DNA from: Longimicrobium sp.
GTDB lineage: Bacteria; Gemmatimonadota; Gemmatimonadetes; Longimicrobiales; Longimicrobiaceae
NCBI GenBank assembly: GCA_036389135.1
Contig: DASVQP010000029.1
Location: forward strand, 62,001 to 126,000
Length of the DNA stretch: 64,000 bases
Reading direction: 5' to 3'
The notes under the pieces are model-generated. The model was not told where the DNA came from. It saw nothing but the letters and a program-made list of their open reading frames with translations, and did no database searches. The translations under genes and the position numbers were made by a program. Below, piece by piece: positions 15,716 to 23,209 of this stretch (positions within the stretch are counted from its first letter, which is position 1; each line of letters starts with the position of its first letter).

Positions 15716-17287
15716 TCACTCCGCGGAGCCTGCGATCTCCACTTTGAGGCCAAAGGTGTCCTCAAAGAGCCCGCCTTTGCGGCGCAGTGCCCAGCGTTCC
15801 AGGAGGAGGTCGCCCGTGCACTCCAGTTCCAGCGTGCAGCGATCCTTCGCCACGCGCGCGCGCACGCTGGAGACGGCCTGGATGTGCTCGCGGTCCAGCG
15901 CATCGGCTACGCGCAGCAGCGAGGCGAGCTTGATCACCCGCGCCCGGTCCTCTTCCGGAAGCCGGGTGAAGTGGTCGTGGTGCTCGGCCGGGACTCCCTT
16001 GCGGTGGTATCGCGCAAGGTTGGCGATGATGTCGATCTCGCGTTGCGTGAACTCCGGAATCTCGCTCTGGGAGACCAGGTAGAATGAGTGCTTGTGGTGC
16101 TTCTTGTAGCCCACGTACACGCCGATGTCGTGCAGCACCCCCGCGGCCAGCAGGATGCGCCGGTCGGTGGGCTCCAGCTTGTGCACCTTGCGGAGCTGGT
16201 CGAAGAGGGAGCCGGCGAGCCGCGCCACGTGCTGCGCGTGCGTCTCGTCGAACATGTAGCGCCGCCCCAGCGACACCGCCCCGGCCACCGCGTGCCTGTC
16301 CTTGCGGTTCTCGTGCTCCTGATGCGTCACCAGGTCGTCCACCAGGTCCACCAGCACGCCGTCCTTGAGCCCGACCGCCGGCACGAACACCTCCTCCGCG
16401 CCGGACACGGAGATGACGCGCTCGTAGACCATGGAGGCGGGGAGGATCACGTCCGCGCGGTCCTCGCGCAGCCCCAGCTCGTCCACCCGCTGCCGGTACG
16501 AGAGACGCGAGAGCATCTCGATGAGCCCGCGCAGCTCGGTGAGCGACAGGCGCGTCACCTTCCCCCGCGCCGCCTTGCCGCCCGCCAGCCTCGCCAGCGC
16601 CTCGATGTTGCCGCCGGTGGCGATCACCCCGCGCGGGTTCCACTGCTGCGCGATGACGGGAATTTGGAGCGTGGCCGCGTACTCGCGCAGCAGCCGCTGG
16701 AAGCGCCCGGGCTCCTCGCCAGAGACGGAGAGCTCTTCCAGGAGGCGCACGGAGCCCATCACGTGGCTCTCGCTCCAAAGGATGCCGCTGGCGTCCACCA
16801 GCGACACCTCCACGCTCCCGCCGCCCAGGTCCACCAGGATCCACTTGTGGTTCTCGAGGGGAACGCTGGCGCGGATCGCCTCGTAGACCAGCCGCGCCTC
16901 CTCGGACCCGGTGATGACCTCCAACTCCAGCCCCGCCTCGTCGCGGATGCGCTGCACCAGCTCGCCGCCGTTGCGCGACTCGCGCATGGCGCTGGTGGCC
17001 ACGGCGCGGTAGTGCTCGATTCCCAGCGCCTCCATCTGCCGCCGGAAGCCCTTCATCGCCTCCACGGCCGCGTCCATCGCTTCGCGCGGCAGCTTGCCGG
17101 TCAGGAAGACGTCGTGCCCCAGCCGCACGGGCATGCGCTGCTCGGCCAGCGTCTCGTACTCCGTGGCGCCGCGGAACTCCGCGGCGATGAAGCGCATGGC
17201 GTTGGAGCCCACGTCCACCGCCGCCACCCGCAGCGGAAAGGCCGGGAGCGTCTTCGGGTTCTTCTTGGGTGCGGAAAGCTGCGGCAT
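15716..17287 (-). CDS. ppx: exopolyphosphatase / pppGpp phosphohydrolase (Ppx/GppA) with HD domain
   Basis: A 523-aa protein of the ASKHA-fold Ppx/GppA family: phosphate loop VAAVDVGSNAMRFI (residues 21-34), glutamate region VITGSEEARLVYEA (about 124) and second loop WILVDLGGGSVEVSL (about 149). A C-terminal HD-type helical domain follows (LLAAGVLHDIGVYVGYKKHHKHS, about 385), as in long Ppx enzymes. It degrades polyphosphate and/or hydrolyses pppGpp, so it links phosphate storage and the stringent response. The phoU-ppk genes often found alongside are not here. Confidence 0.93.
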   Translation of the reverse strand: MPQLSAPKKNPKTLPAFPLRVAAVDVGSNAMRFIAAEFRGATEYETLAEQRMPVRLGHDVFLTGKLPREAMDAAVEAMKGFRRQMEALGIEHYRAVATSAMRESRNGGELVQRIRDEAGLELEVITGSEEARLVYEAIRASVPLENHKWILVDLGGGSVEVSLVDASGILWSESHVMGSVRLLEELSVSGEEPGRFQRLLREYAATLQIPVIAQQWNPRGVIATGGNIEALARLAGGKAARGKVTRLSLTELRGLIEMLSRLSYRQRVDELGLREDRADVILPASMVYERVISVSGAEEVFVPAVGLKDGVLVDLVDDLVTHQEHENRKDRHAVAGAVSLGRRYMFDETHAQHVARLAGSLFDQLRKVHKLEPTDRRILLAAGVLHDIGVYVGYKKHHKHSFYLVSQSEIPEFTQREIDIIANLARYHRKGVPAEHHDHFTRLPEEDRARVIKLASLLRVADALDREHIQAVSSVRARVAKDRCTLELECTGDLLLERWALRRKGGLFEDTFGLKVEIAGSAE

Positions 17288-17411
17288 TACCGGGCGCGCG
17301 AGAGACGGACCGTGCCGGCCCCGAGCGGGCTCCGGCGGCCCGCATCTGTGCGCAGGGATCGGGCCGGAACGCCGATCTCACGCGGTGAGTCGTCTACCTG
17401 TAGAGCTTGAT

Positions 17412-18077
17412 CTAAGCGCCTCGATCGATCTCTTCAAGCGCGGGCCGCCGCGGCTGCACCGGGTGCTTCTTAAGCCAGGAGAAGATCAGGAACGAGAGGT
17501 CGCGGAAGTTCAGCCTCGCATACTCCAGGTGCACCTCGCGGCACAGAGCGGGTAGATCGCCGTGAAACCGGCGGTAGCGTTCGACGATCTTTTCTCCGCC
17601 CGGAAGGATTACCCCCGGCTCGCGATGGGTCGAGAGAAAATCGCGCACCTCGCGGATCACTTCGTCCGTTCTGCCGCCGTGCGCGCGGATGTCCTGACCC
17701 GCAATATCGGAGATGAACTTCTGGTAGCGGTAACGGTCGGTGTCCAGGATGATCGCCACCTTCTCCTTGTGTTCTCCGGAGCCGAACGACTTCGCGCCCA
17801 GGAAGATACCCAACTCCAGCGGCATGTTGAAGCGTGGTAGCCGCGTGCCGCGGTCGAGCTGCGTTCGGGAGATGTCGTGCACCGCCAGGCGTGACTCGCG
17901 GATGATCGTGGTGATCTTCTCGATACGCACCTGGCTGCTGTCGTCCACCTCGAGAGAACAGCGAGGATGGTACCCGCAGTCGGAAGTGGCGAAAGCGATC
18001 GCCTCGAACAGTGGGCGGTACGCTGGATCGAAAGGGCAGTTGATGAACACGTTCCGGTCGTAGCTTCGAGCGATCAT
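17412..18077 (-). CDS. TIR/deoxyribosyltransferase-like nucleotide-binding protein, function unknown
   Basis: A 221-aa protein that opens VFINCPFDPAYRPLFEAI (residues 10-27) and carries CSLEVDD, AVHDISRTQLD (about 66-76), RFNMPLELGIFLGAKSFG (about 82-99) and YRYQKFISDIAGQDIRAH (about 115-132). These blocks recur in a widespread uncharacterised family. The N-terminal strand, the 'S/DIS' loop and the Asn-x-x-x-ELG element resemble TIR and nucleoside deoxyribosyltransferase folds, which suggests nucleotide (perhaps NAD) binding. That is inference. It overlaps the preceding 65-aa gene by ATGA. Family members of this look are often seen near defence genes, but no other defence gene is here. Confidence 0.6.
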   Translation of the reverse strand: MIARSYDRNVFINCPFDPAYRPLFEAIAFATSDCGYHPRCSLEVDDSSQVRIEKITTIIRESRLAVHDISRTQLDRGTRLPRFNMPLELGIFLGAKSFGSGEHKEKVAIILDTDRYRYQKFISDIAGQDIRAHGGRTDEVIREVRDFLSTHREPGVILPGGEKIVERYRRFHGDLPALCREVHLEYARLNFRDLSFLIFSWLKKHPVQPRRPALEEIDRGA

Positions 18078-18271
18078 GGATCCTCGCCGCCGTTGACTTC
18101 GCCGCCGCCCCTACGGGACTTCTTTGCGCCACGGGAGCGCTTGCGTTTCGCGTTCTCCCGAGCCTCCCTTGCGGCTTTCACCTTCAACACCGCAGCCTCG
18201 GCCTCCTCCATCGTGAAGCTGTCCGGCGGCCACATTGGTGGGACGAGCTCGCGCATCTTGGCGTCCTTCAT
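18074..18271 (-). CDS. 65-aa basic protein coupled to the TIR-like gene
   Basis: The ATG at 18271 follows a strong GAGGAGG by about 6 bases and the stop overlaps the next start (ATGA), so this short gene is well supported although it resembles no family I know. It begins MKDAKMRELVPPMWPPDSF. A helix EEAEAAVLKVKAAREAREN follows, and the tail is Lys/Arg/Gly rich. The size, strong translation signal and coupling recall the first gene of toxin-antitoxin or effector-regulator pairs, or a nucleic-acid-binding accessory. 103 bases of unannotated sequence lie upstream and probably hold the promoter. Confidence 0.65.
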   Translation of the reverse strand: MKDAKMRELVPPMWPPDSFTMEEAEAAVLKVKAAREARENAKRKRSRGAKKSRRGGGEVNGGEDP

Positions 18272-18374
18272 ATCAGCCTCCTCGTTGTCGTTCGTTTCGA
18301 AGCTATACGTGCTTTTTTGGGGCTGCAAACTTCGAGCGCAAACCGGTCCGGGCGGTGGCTGAATGGTGGCGATT

Positions 18375-18938
18375 TCAGTCCCAGCGGAGCTCCCATTCGC
18401 AGAAGGCGTCGCCCTCGACGGAGCAGCGGACGTGGCGGACGGAGGGGGTGGCGCCGCCCGCCAGCTCCACGGAACGGAGGAGACCTCCGGTCTGGCGGCG
18501 GCAGAAGGTGGTGTCGCCAGGGTCGAAGCCGACCAGGCGCAGGACGGCGCGGCCGGGCTCGATCTCGACCACTTCCATGTTGCCCGGCTGGTAGAAGAGC
18601 CGAAAGAGGGAAACGCGCTGCGTGAGGAACTCAAGGGGCGATTGCTTGAGGAGGATACCGCCGTAGAGCTGCACCCCGGCGCCCTCGATGGAGTACGCTC
18701 CCGAGCGTTCCGGCCATCCCGGGTCGGCTGGGCCGAGCACGGCGTCGGTGGCGCGCCAGAGCGACCTCATCAGCTCCATCGGCACCTCGTCGGTGGGGGC
18801 GACGGAGGCGATGGCGCGGCGCTCCTCAGGGCGTAGGCGGCCGAGGACGTCGTCGACGCCTCCGTCGCCGGCGCGCTCGGCGACGAAGGCAAGGGTGGAG
18901 CGGAGCGCGGATCCCTTGGCTCGGGCGCCTTCGGTCAC
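18375..18938 (-). CDS. DUF2378/V4R-like small ligand-binding-type protein
   Basis: A 187-aa protein. After a helical N-terminus (about 1-45), the segment MELMRSLWRATDAVLG (about 54-69) and then SGAYSIEGAGVQLYGGILLKQSPLEFL...LFRLFYQPGNMEVVE follow the layout of the DUF2378/TIGR02265 family of Myxococcales. The C-terminal VRCSVEGDAFCEWELRW resembles the end of 4-vinyl-reductase (V4R) domains. No enzymatic residue can be assigned. Its start overlaps the stop of the acyl-CoA ligase gene (ATGA), so it closes a three-gene operon. Confidence 0.6.
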   Translation of the reverse strand: MTEGARAKGSALRSTLAFVAERAGDGGVDDVLGRLRPEERRAIASVAPTDEVPMELMRSLWRATDAVLGPADPGWPERSGAYSIEGAGVQLYGGILLKQSPLEFLTQRVSLFRLFYQPGNMEVVEIEPGRAVLRLVGFDPGDTTFCRRQTGGLLRSVELAGGATPSVRHVRCSVEGDAFCEWELRWD

Positions 18939-20443
18939 CGGGCCACCTCCTGGGGCGTCCAGCGGGCGAGGGCGGCGCGATCGGGCTTGCCGGAGCCTAG
19001 GCGCGGGATCTCGGGGAGGATAAAGACGGTGCGCGGCACCTTGTACCCGGCCAGCCGCGTGCGCGCATAGGCCACCACCTGCGCCTCGCCCGTCGCGTAC
19101 TCGCCGGGGCGCAGTACGACGAAGGCGCGTCCCACCTCACCCCAGCGTTCGTCGTGCACGCCGACGACGACGGCTTCGGCGATGCCGGGGCAGTCTGCGA
19201 GCGCCGCCTCCACCTCGGCGGGGAAGACGTTCTCGCCGCCCGAGATGTACATCTCCTTGCGGCGCCCGCAGATGGTGTAGGCGCCGTCGGCGTCGCGGCG
19301 GGCGAGGTCGCCGGTGTGCAGCCACCCGTCCGCATCGAGCGCTTCGGCGGTGCGCTCGGGTGCGCGCAGGTAGCCGGCGAAGAGCTGCGGGCCGCGCAGC
19401 AGGAGCTCGCCAGGCTCGCCGGGCTCGGCTTCGCGGCCATCGGCGGTCTCCAGGCGCATCTCCAGGAAGGGGACGGGCCAGCCGACGCTCCCCGGCCGGG
19501 CGCGCGCCTCGTCGTCCGAGATGGAGAAGCAGTTGGGGCCGCACTCGGTAAGTCCGTATCCTTCGCGGAAGCGGTAGCCCGCCTCCCGCACGCGCGCAGC
19601 CAGCGAGGGCGGGCACGCCGCGCCGCCCGAGACGAAGGAGCGGAGCCGCGGCAGCGGGCGCCCCCAGCGCGGGCTCTCGGTGAGCATCAGCAGCTGCGTG
19701 GGGACGGTGAGCGCGGTGGTGATTCCCTCTTCCTCGACGGCCTGCAGGAAGCCGTCGGCGTCGAAGCCGTCGAAGAGCACAACGGTCGCGCCGCGATGCC
19801 ACGCGGGGGTGGCGAAGACGTTCCAGCCGCCCGTGTGGAAGAGCGGCGTCGACACCGGCACGACATCGTCCGCGTCAAGCTCCCACGCGGTGGCGGTTGC
19901 GACGGCGTTCCACAGGATCTGGCGGTGGGGGAGGACGGCGCCCTTGGGCTTCCCCGTGCTCCCGGAGGTGTAGAGGACGAGCGCCGCGTCTTCCGCGTCG
20001 ATCTCGACGTCGGGCGCCGCGGGGCCGCCGCGCTCCAGGAGCGCCGGTGCGTCATGGTCCAGGTCGATCCACTCCGCGTCGTCGGCGAGCGCGCGGAAGC
20101 GGTCTTCGCCGAAGAGGATCGAGGGGCGCGCATCGGCCAGGATGGGCGCGAGCTCAGCCGCGGCGAGGCGCCAGTTGAGCGGCACCAGCGCCGCTCCCAC
20201 GCGTCCGCAGGCGAAGAAGAGCGCCGGGACTTCGTGCCGGTTCCCGGAGAGCACCCCCACCAGGTCGCCGCGCCCGATGCCGCGGGCGCGCAGGAGGGCG
20301 GCCCAGCGGTCCGCCGCCGCGTCGAGCTCCGCGTAGGTGAGGCGCTCGCCGCGGGTGCGGTCGACCAGCGCGACCCGCGCGGGCGCCTGCCTCCGCCAGA
20401 AGCGCAGCGGATCGGGGTGCACGGGAAAGGCGGTGCGGCTCAT
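18935..20443 (-). CDS. acyl-CoA synthetase (AMP-forming, ANL superfamily)
   Basis: A 502-aa ligase that activates a carboxylic acid to its CoA ester through an acyl-adenylate. P-loop-like motif LYTSGSTGKPKGAVLPH at about 164, VPLNWR, motif FREGYGLTECGPNCF at about 298, WLHTGDLARRD at about 378, GRRKEMYISGGENVFPAE at about 395, and the C-terminal lysine region GSGKPDR at about 488. Short length and sequence fit medium/short-chain or aryl-type ligases rather than very-long-chain ones. It is coupled (ATGA) to the upstream esterase gene, so the substrate may be a hydroxyacid released by that enzyme (inference). Confidence 0.92.
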   Translation of the reverse strand: MSRTAFPVHPDPLRFWRRQAPARVALVDRTRGERLTYAELDAAADRWAALLRARGIGRGDLVGVLSGNRHEVPALFFACGRVGAALVPLNWRLAAAELAPILADARPSILFGEDRFRALADDAEWIDLDHDAPALLERGGPAAPDVEIDAEDAALVLYTSGSTGKPKGAVLPHRQILWNAVATATAWELDADDVVPVSTPLFHTGGWNVFATPAWHRGATVVLFDGFDADGFLQAVEEEGITTALTVPTQLLMLTESPRWGRPLPRLRSFVSGGAACPPSLAARVREAGYRFREGYGLTECGPNCFSISDDEARARPGSVGWPVPFLEMRLETADGREAEPGEPGELLLRGPQLFAGYLRAPERTAEALDADGWLHTGDLARRDADGAYTICGRRKEMYISGGENVFPAEVEAALADCPGIAEAVVVGVHDERWGEVGRAFVVLRPGEYATGEAQVVAYARTRLAGYKVPRTVFILPEIPRLGSGKPDRAALARWTPQEVAR

Positions 20444-21333
20444 CGCGTGTGGGCCAGGAAGAAGCGGAGCATCTCGCGCGTCGCATCCGGACCGCGCACG
20501 TCCGTGTAGGTGCCTTCAGCGGAGCCGCCGGACCAGGCGTGGCCGAGCCCTTCCACCATCCACAGCTCCAGGAATGGGCCGTACACGTCACGGGTCGCAC
20601 GCAACCCGCCGGTCTCCATCTCCGAACGCTGGAAGTCCTTGAGGCCGCCCGCGCGTGCCCACAGCGCCGCGAGCTGGCGCCCGTTAATCGGCGCGACCAC
20701 CGGGTCCGACGCGCCGTGGAATACGATCAGCGGCACCGCCCGTTCCACACGTAGCGAGTCGGGTGCAGCCGAGCCGTTCCGCATTACCGCGAGCGCCTGC
20801 GGGACCGCGGTGGCGGCGCGGTACGCGATGCCAGAGTGCGCGCCCGCGGCCGCAAAGAGCTCGGGGTACGCAGCCGCCGTGTTGATGGCCATCGCCGCGC
20901 CGGCCGAGATGCCGGCCACGTACACGCGCTTCGCATCTACGGGACGCGCCGCCATCACCTCGCGCGCGATGCCGGCGACCAGCGCGGGCTCGCCGCCGCG
21001 CGCCTGGTGGGCGGGATCGTACCACGTCCAGCATTTCTGCGGGTGCAGCGCGCCGGTCTGCTCGGGATACGCGACGATGACCCGCTCCTCCGCCGCGGCC
21101 TCGTTGAAGCGGGTGCCCCGCGCGAAGTCGTCGGGGTCCTGCGTGCAGCCGTGCAGCATCACCACCAGCGGCGCCGGGCGCGATGCATCCACGCCGGCGG
21201 GGACGAATAGGCGGTAGCGGCGCGTTCCCGCATCGCTGGTGTGGGTGTGCCACTCCCAGCTTCCGGAGGTGTCCGCGGGCGCTGCGGCCAGCATCGATGC
21301 GGCGGTCATGGCAAGAAGTGGTGCGGTGGTCAT
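20440..21333 (-). CDS. secreted PHB-depolymerase/feruloyl-esterase family hydrolase
   Basis: A 297-aa alpha/beta hydrolase of the PHB depolymerase (esterase type 1, LpqC) family. A short signal-like N-terminus (LLAMTAASMLAAAPA) precedes the catalytic domain. Oxyanion motif LVVMLHGCTQDPDDFA (about 57), nucleophile elbow VYVAGISAGAAMA (GxSxG, about 137), acid FHGASDPVV (about 209) and His in GLGHAWSGG (about 268). It should act in the periplasm or outside the cell on polyesters or feruloyl esters. First gene of a three-gene operon with an acyl-CoA ligase and a DUF2378-like protein. Low-information 134 bases lie upstream. Confidence 0.88.
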   Translation of the reverse strand: MTTAPLLAMTAASMLAAAPADTSGSWEWHTHTSDAGTRRYRLFVPAGVDASRPAPLVVMLHGCTQDPDDFARGTRFNEAAAEERVIVAYPEQTGALHPQKCWTWYDPAHQARGGEPALVAGIAREVMAARPVDAKRVYVAGISAGAAMAINTAAAYPELFAAAGAHSGIAYRAATAVPQALAVMRNGSAAPDSLRVERAVPLIVFHGASDPVVAPINGRQLAALWARAGGLKDFQRSEMETGGLRATRDVYGPFLELWMVEGLGHAWSGGSAEGTYTDVRGPDATREMLRFFLAHTR

Positions 21334-21467
21334 CTGTTGCGTAAATTCGATTGCGAAAGGTGCAGAACGGCAGGCTTCCTATGGAGGCGCAGATGAGGAT
21401 CAGGCTCCTCATCTACGCCTCGCGTGAGTCCACCGGAGGCCTCTTTCGACGGATTACCTCCGGCGCG

Positions 21468-23002
21468 TCAGAATCCGAATGCCCAGAGTGCCTCGGCGTA
21501 CGGTCCCGCCCAGTCTCCGCTGCGTTCCGTCCAGCCGTAGAAGTTCGACCAATCCCAGAAGCACTCGCGTCCGGGTCTCCCTTTCCGGCTATATGCGCAG
21601 TAAGTCAGGTACCCCGAGTAGCCGTCGCCGAGGTTGGCATTGGGAAGCACTTCCACCGTGAAGTAGGAGTTGTACGTGTTGTAGTAATTCCCGTCGCAGT
21701 TATCCCAGTAGTATGCTCCCTCGTCACACGAGATCCAGCTGTCGTAGTTGGCGTGCTTGTCCTCGGCCACCCATACCAGCGGCCGGGCTCGAGGCGTCCC
21801 CTCTGGATAAGTCAGCCACCAGTCCTCCACGGTTTGTGTGGCGTCGGTCAAAGCACCCCAGTGCGCGGAGAGCGTTGCGCGGAAGAGGAGCCACCGGCCA
21901 CCCGGTTCGGATGGTGGCACCACCTGGATGATAATGAACTCCGAGTCGCCGTGGTGGGCCTTGAAGCCGCCCGACGGTGATCCCCCATCCTCATGATACG
22001 AAAGGGCATAGAAGATCCGCAGGTGCTTTTCGTACCCCGACTGAGGGTTGCGCACCTTGGCCACCGCCCAGTACGGCTCCCGCTCAAGGTTGTCGTCGTT
22101 CGGGCTGACTGCTAGGAACGGCCTAAACGTATTGGCGACTTCGTATTCGCACTGATCATTTATCCCATCGTTGTCCGCGTCCTGCGAGGGGTCGGAGCTC
22201 ACGAAGCAGGAGTGCCTGTCGTATCCGCTGGGCACCGCCACGCCCTCAGCCGGAGCCGGGGGCGGCCCATAGGGGCATTGGGCCGTCCATTCCGGGGTGC
22301 AACTTGGATCGCACAGGTATGGGTCGGTCGCGCAGGGGTCCACGTACTGCACCCCGAACTCGGCTTCACGGGTGCTCACGGTCCTCCCCATCTTCCGCCC
22401 GGCTGCGCGCAGGGCCGCCTCTGGATCCGCGCCGAATGACTGTTCCGCGGGGTAGATGGCGAGAATTGCGAAAGGGTTGCGCTCCTGGACGGGAACCGAT
22501 ACCACTTCGCCGCTCGTCCGGTAACCCCGCAGTGCGAGCGAGGTGCGGAGTACTTGTGAGCGAGGCCGCGCGCTCCCGATTACCACCATGGAGTCGGACC
22601 CGCCCCAGCGCGCCCTGTCCAGCGCGATCGGGAGCCACAGCTCCAGTGGAGAGGGGCCATCGAGACCGGCCAACAGCTCCGTCACCCTTACCCCGACAGC
22701 CACCGCGGCCGCATCCGCGATATCGCGGCCGTGGGGTCCGCGCAGGTAGCTGTTCAGGTGGAGCTTGTGCTTCGGAAAGGGGCTGTCACGCAGATCCGCC
22801 AGCACCTTCTGCCGCGACCGGGATCCCCGAGAGCGACGGCGATTCCCCTTGCCAGCTGGTCCACTCTGGCGGAATCTGCACCGCGGGCGGCCGTAGCCGA
22901 AAGCGGCGCTGCAGCGCGATGGGTCGGCAGCTGGTCCGAGCACCCCTGCAACGAGAGCAGAAGGCCGGTGATGAGGGTCCAACTCCGTGTAAGGCGGGGC
23001 AT
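21468..23002 (-). pseudogene. secreted lipoprotein with apparent -1 frameshift
   Basis: The N-terminus MPRLTRSWTLITGLLLSLQGCS (ATG at 23002, split here only for clarity) is a clear lipoprotein signal peptide with lipobox LSLQGC, and its frame remains sensible to LARGIAVALGDPG (about 22829). The rest of the protein, from VLADLRDSPFPKHKLHL (22805) to the end, is in another frame, so a one-base loss between about 22805 and 22829 is inferred. The body has a Cys-rich segment, a DADNDGIND-type calcium-loop-like motif and a C-terminal block (VWVAEDKHANYDSW) that recalls Vps62-like domains. Either a decayed gene or a sequencing error. Confidence 0.7.
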
Positions 23003-23209
23003 GATAGCTCCTGCGTTTGGAGTTGTTGTGGGGCCGTTGGAACCCCACAGGACACGCGCCGCGGAAAGCGGACGCACGTGTTACCGGTGCGGCGGGTGTC
23101 TCACAACAGGCGCCGTGTCGGGGTGCCGCGTGCACGGGACCTGCGGAACACCTCACCTGCTGTTACGACCCGAGGGGCGTCGGCGAGTGCCGGCGCCCCG
23201 TTCAGCAAG

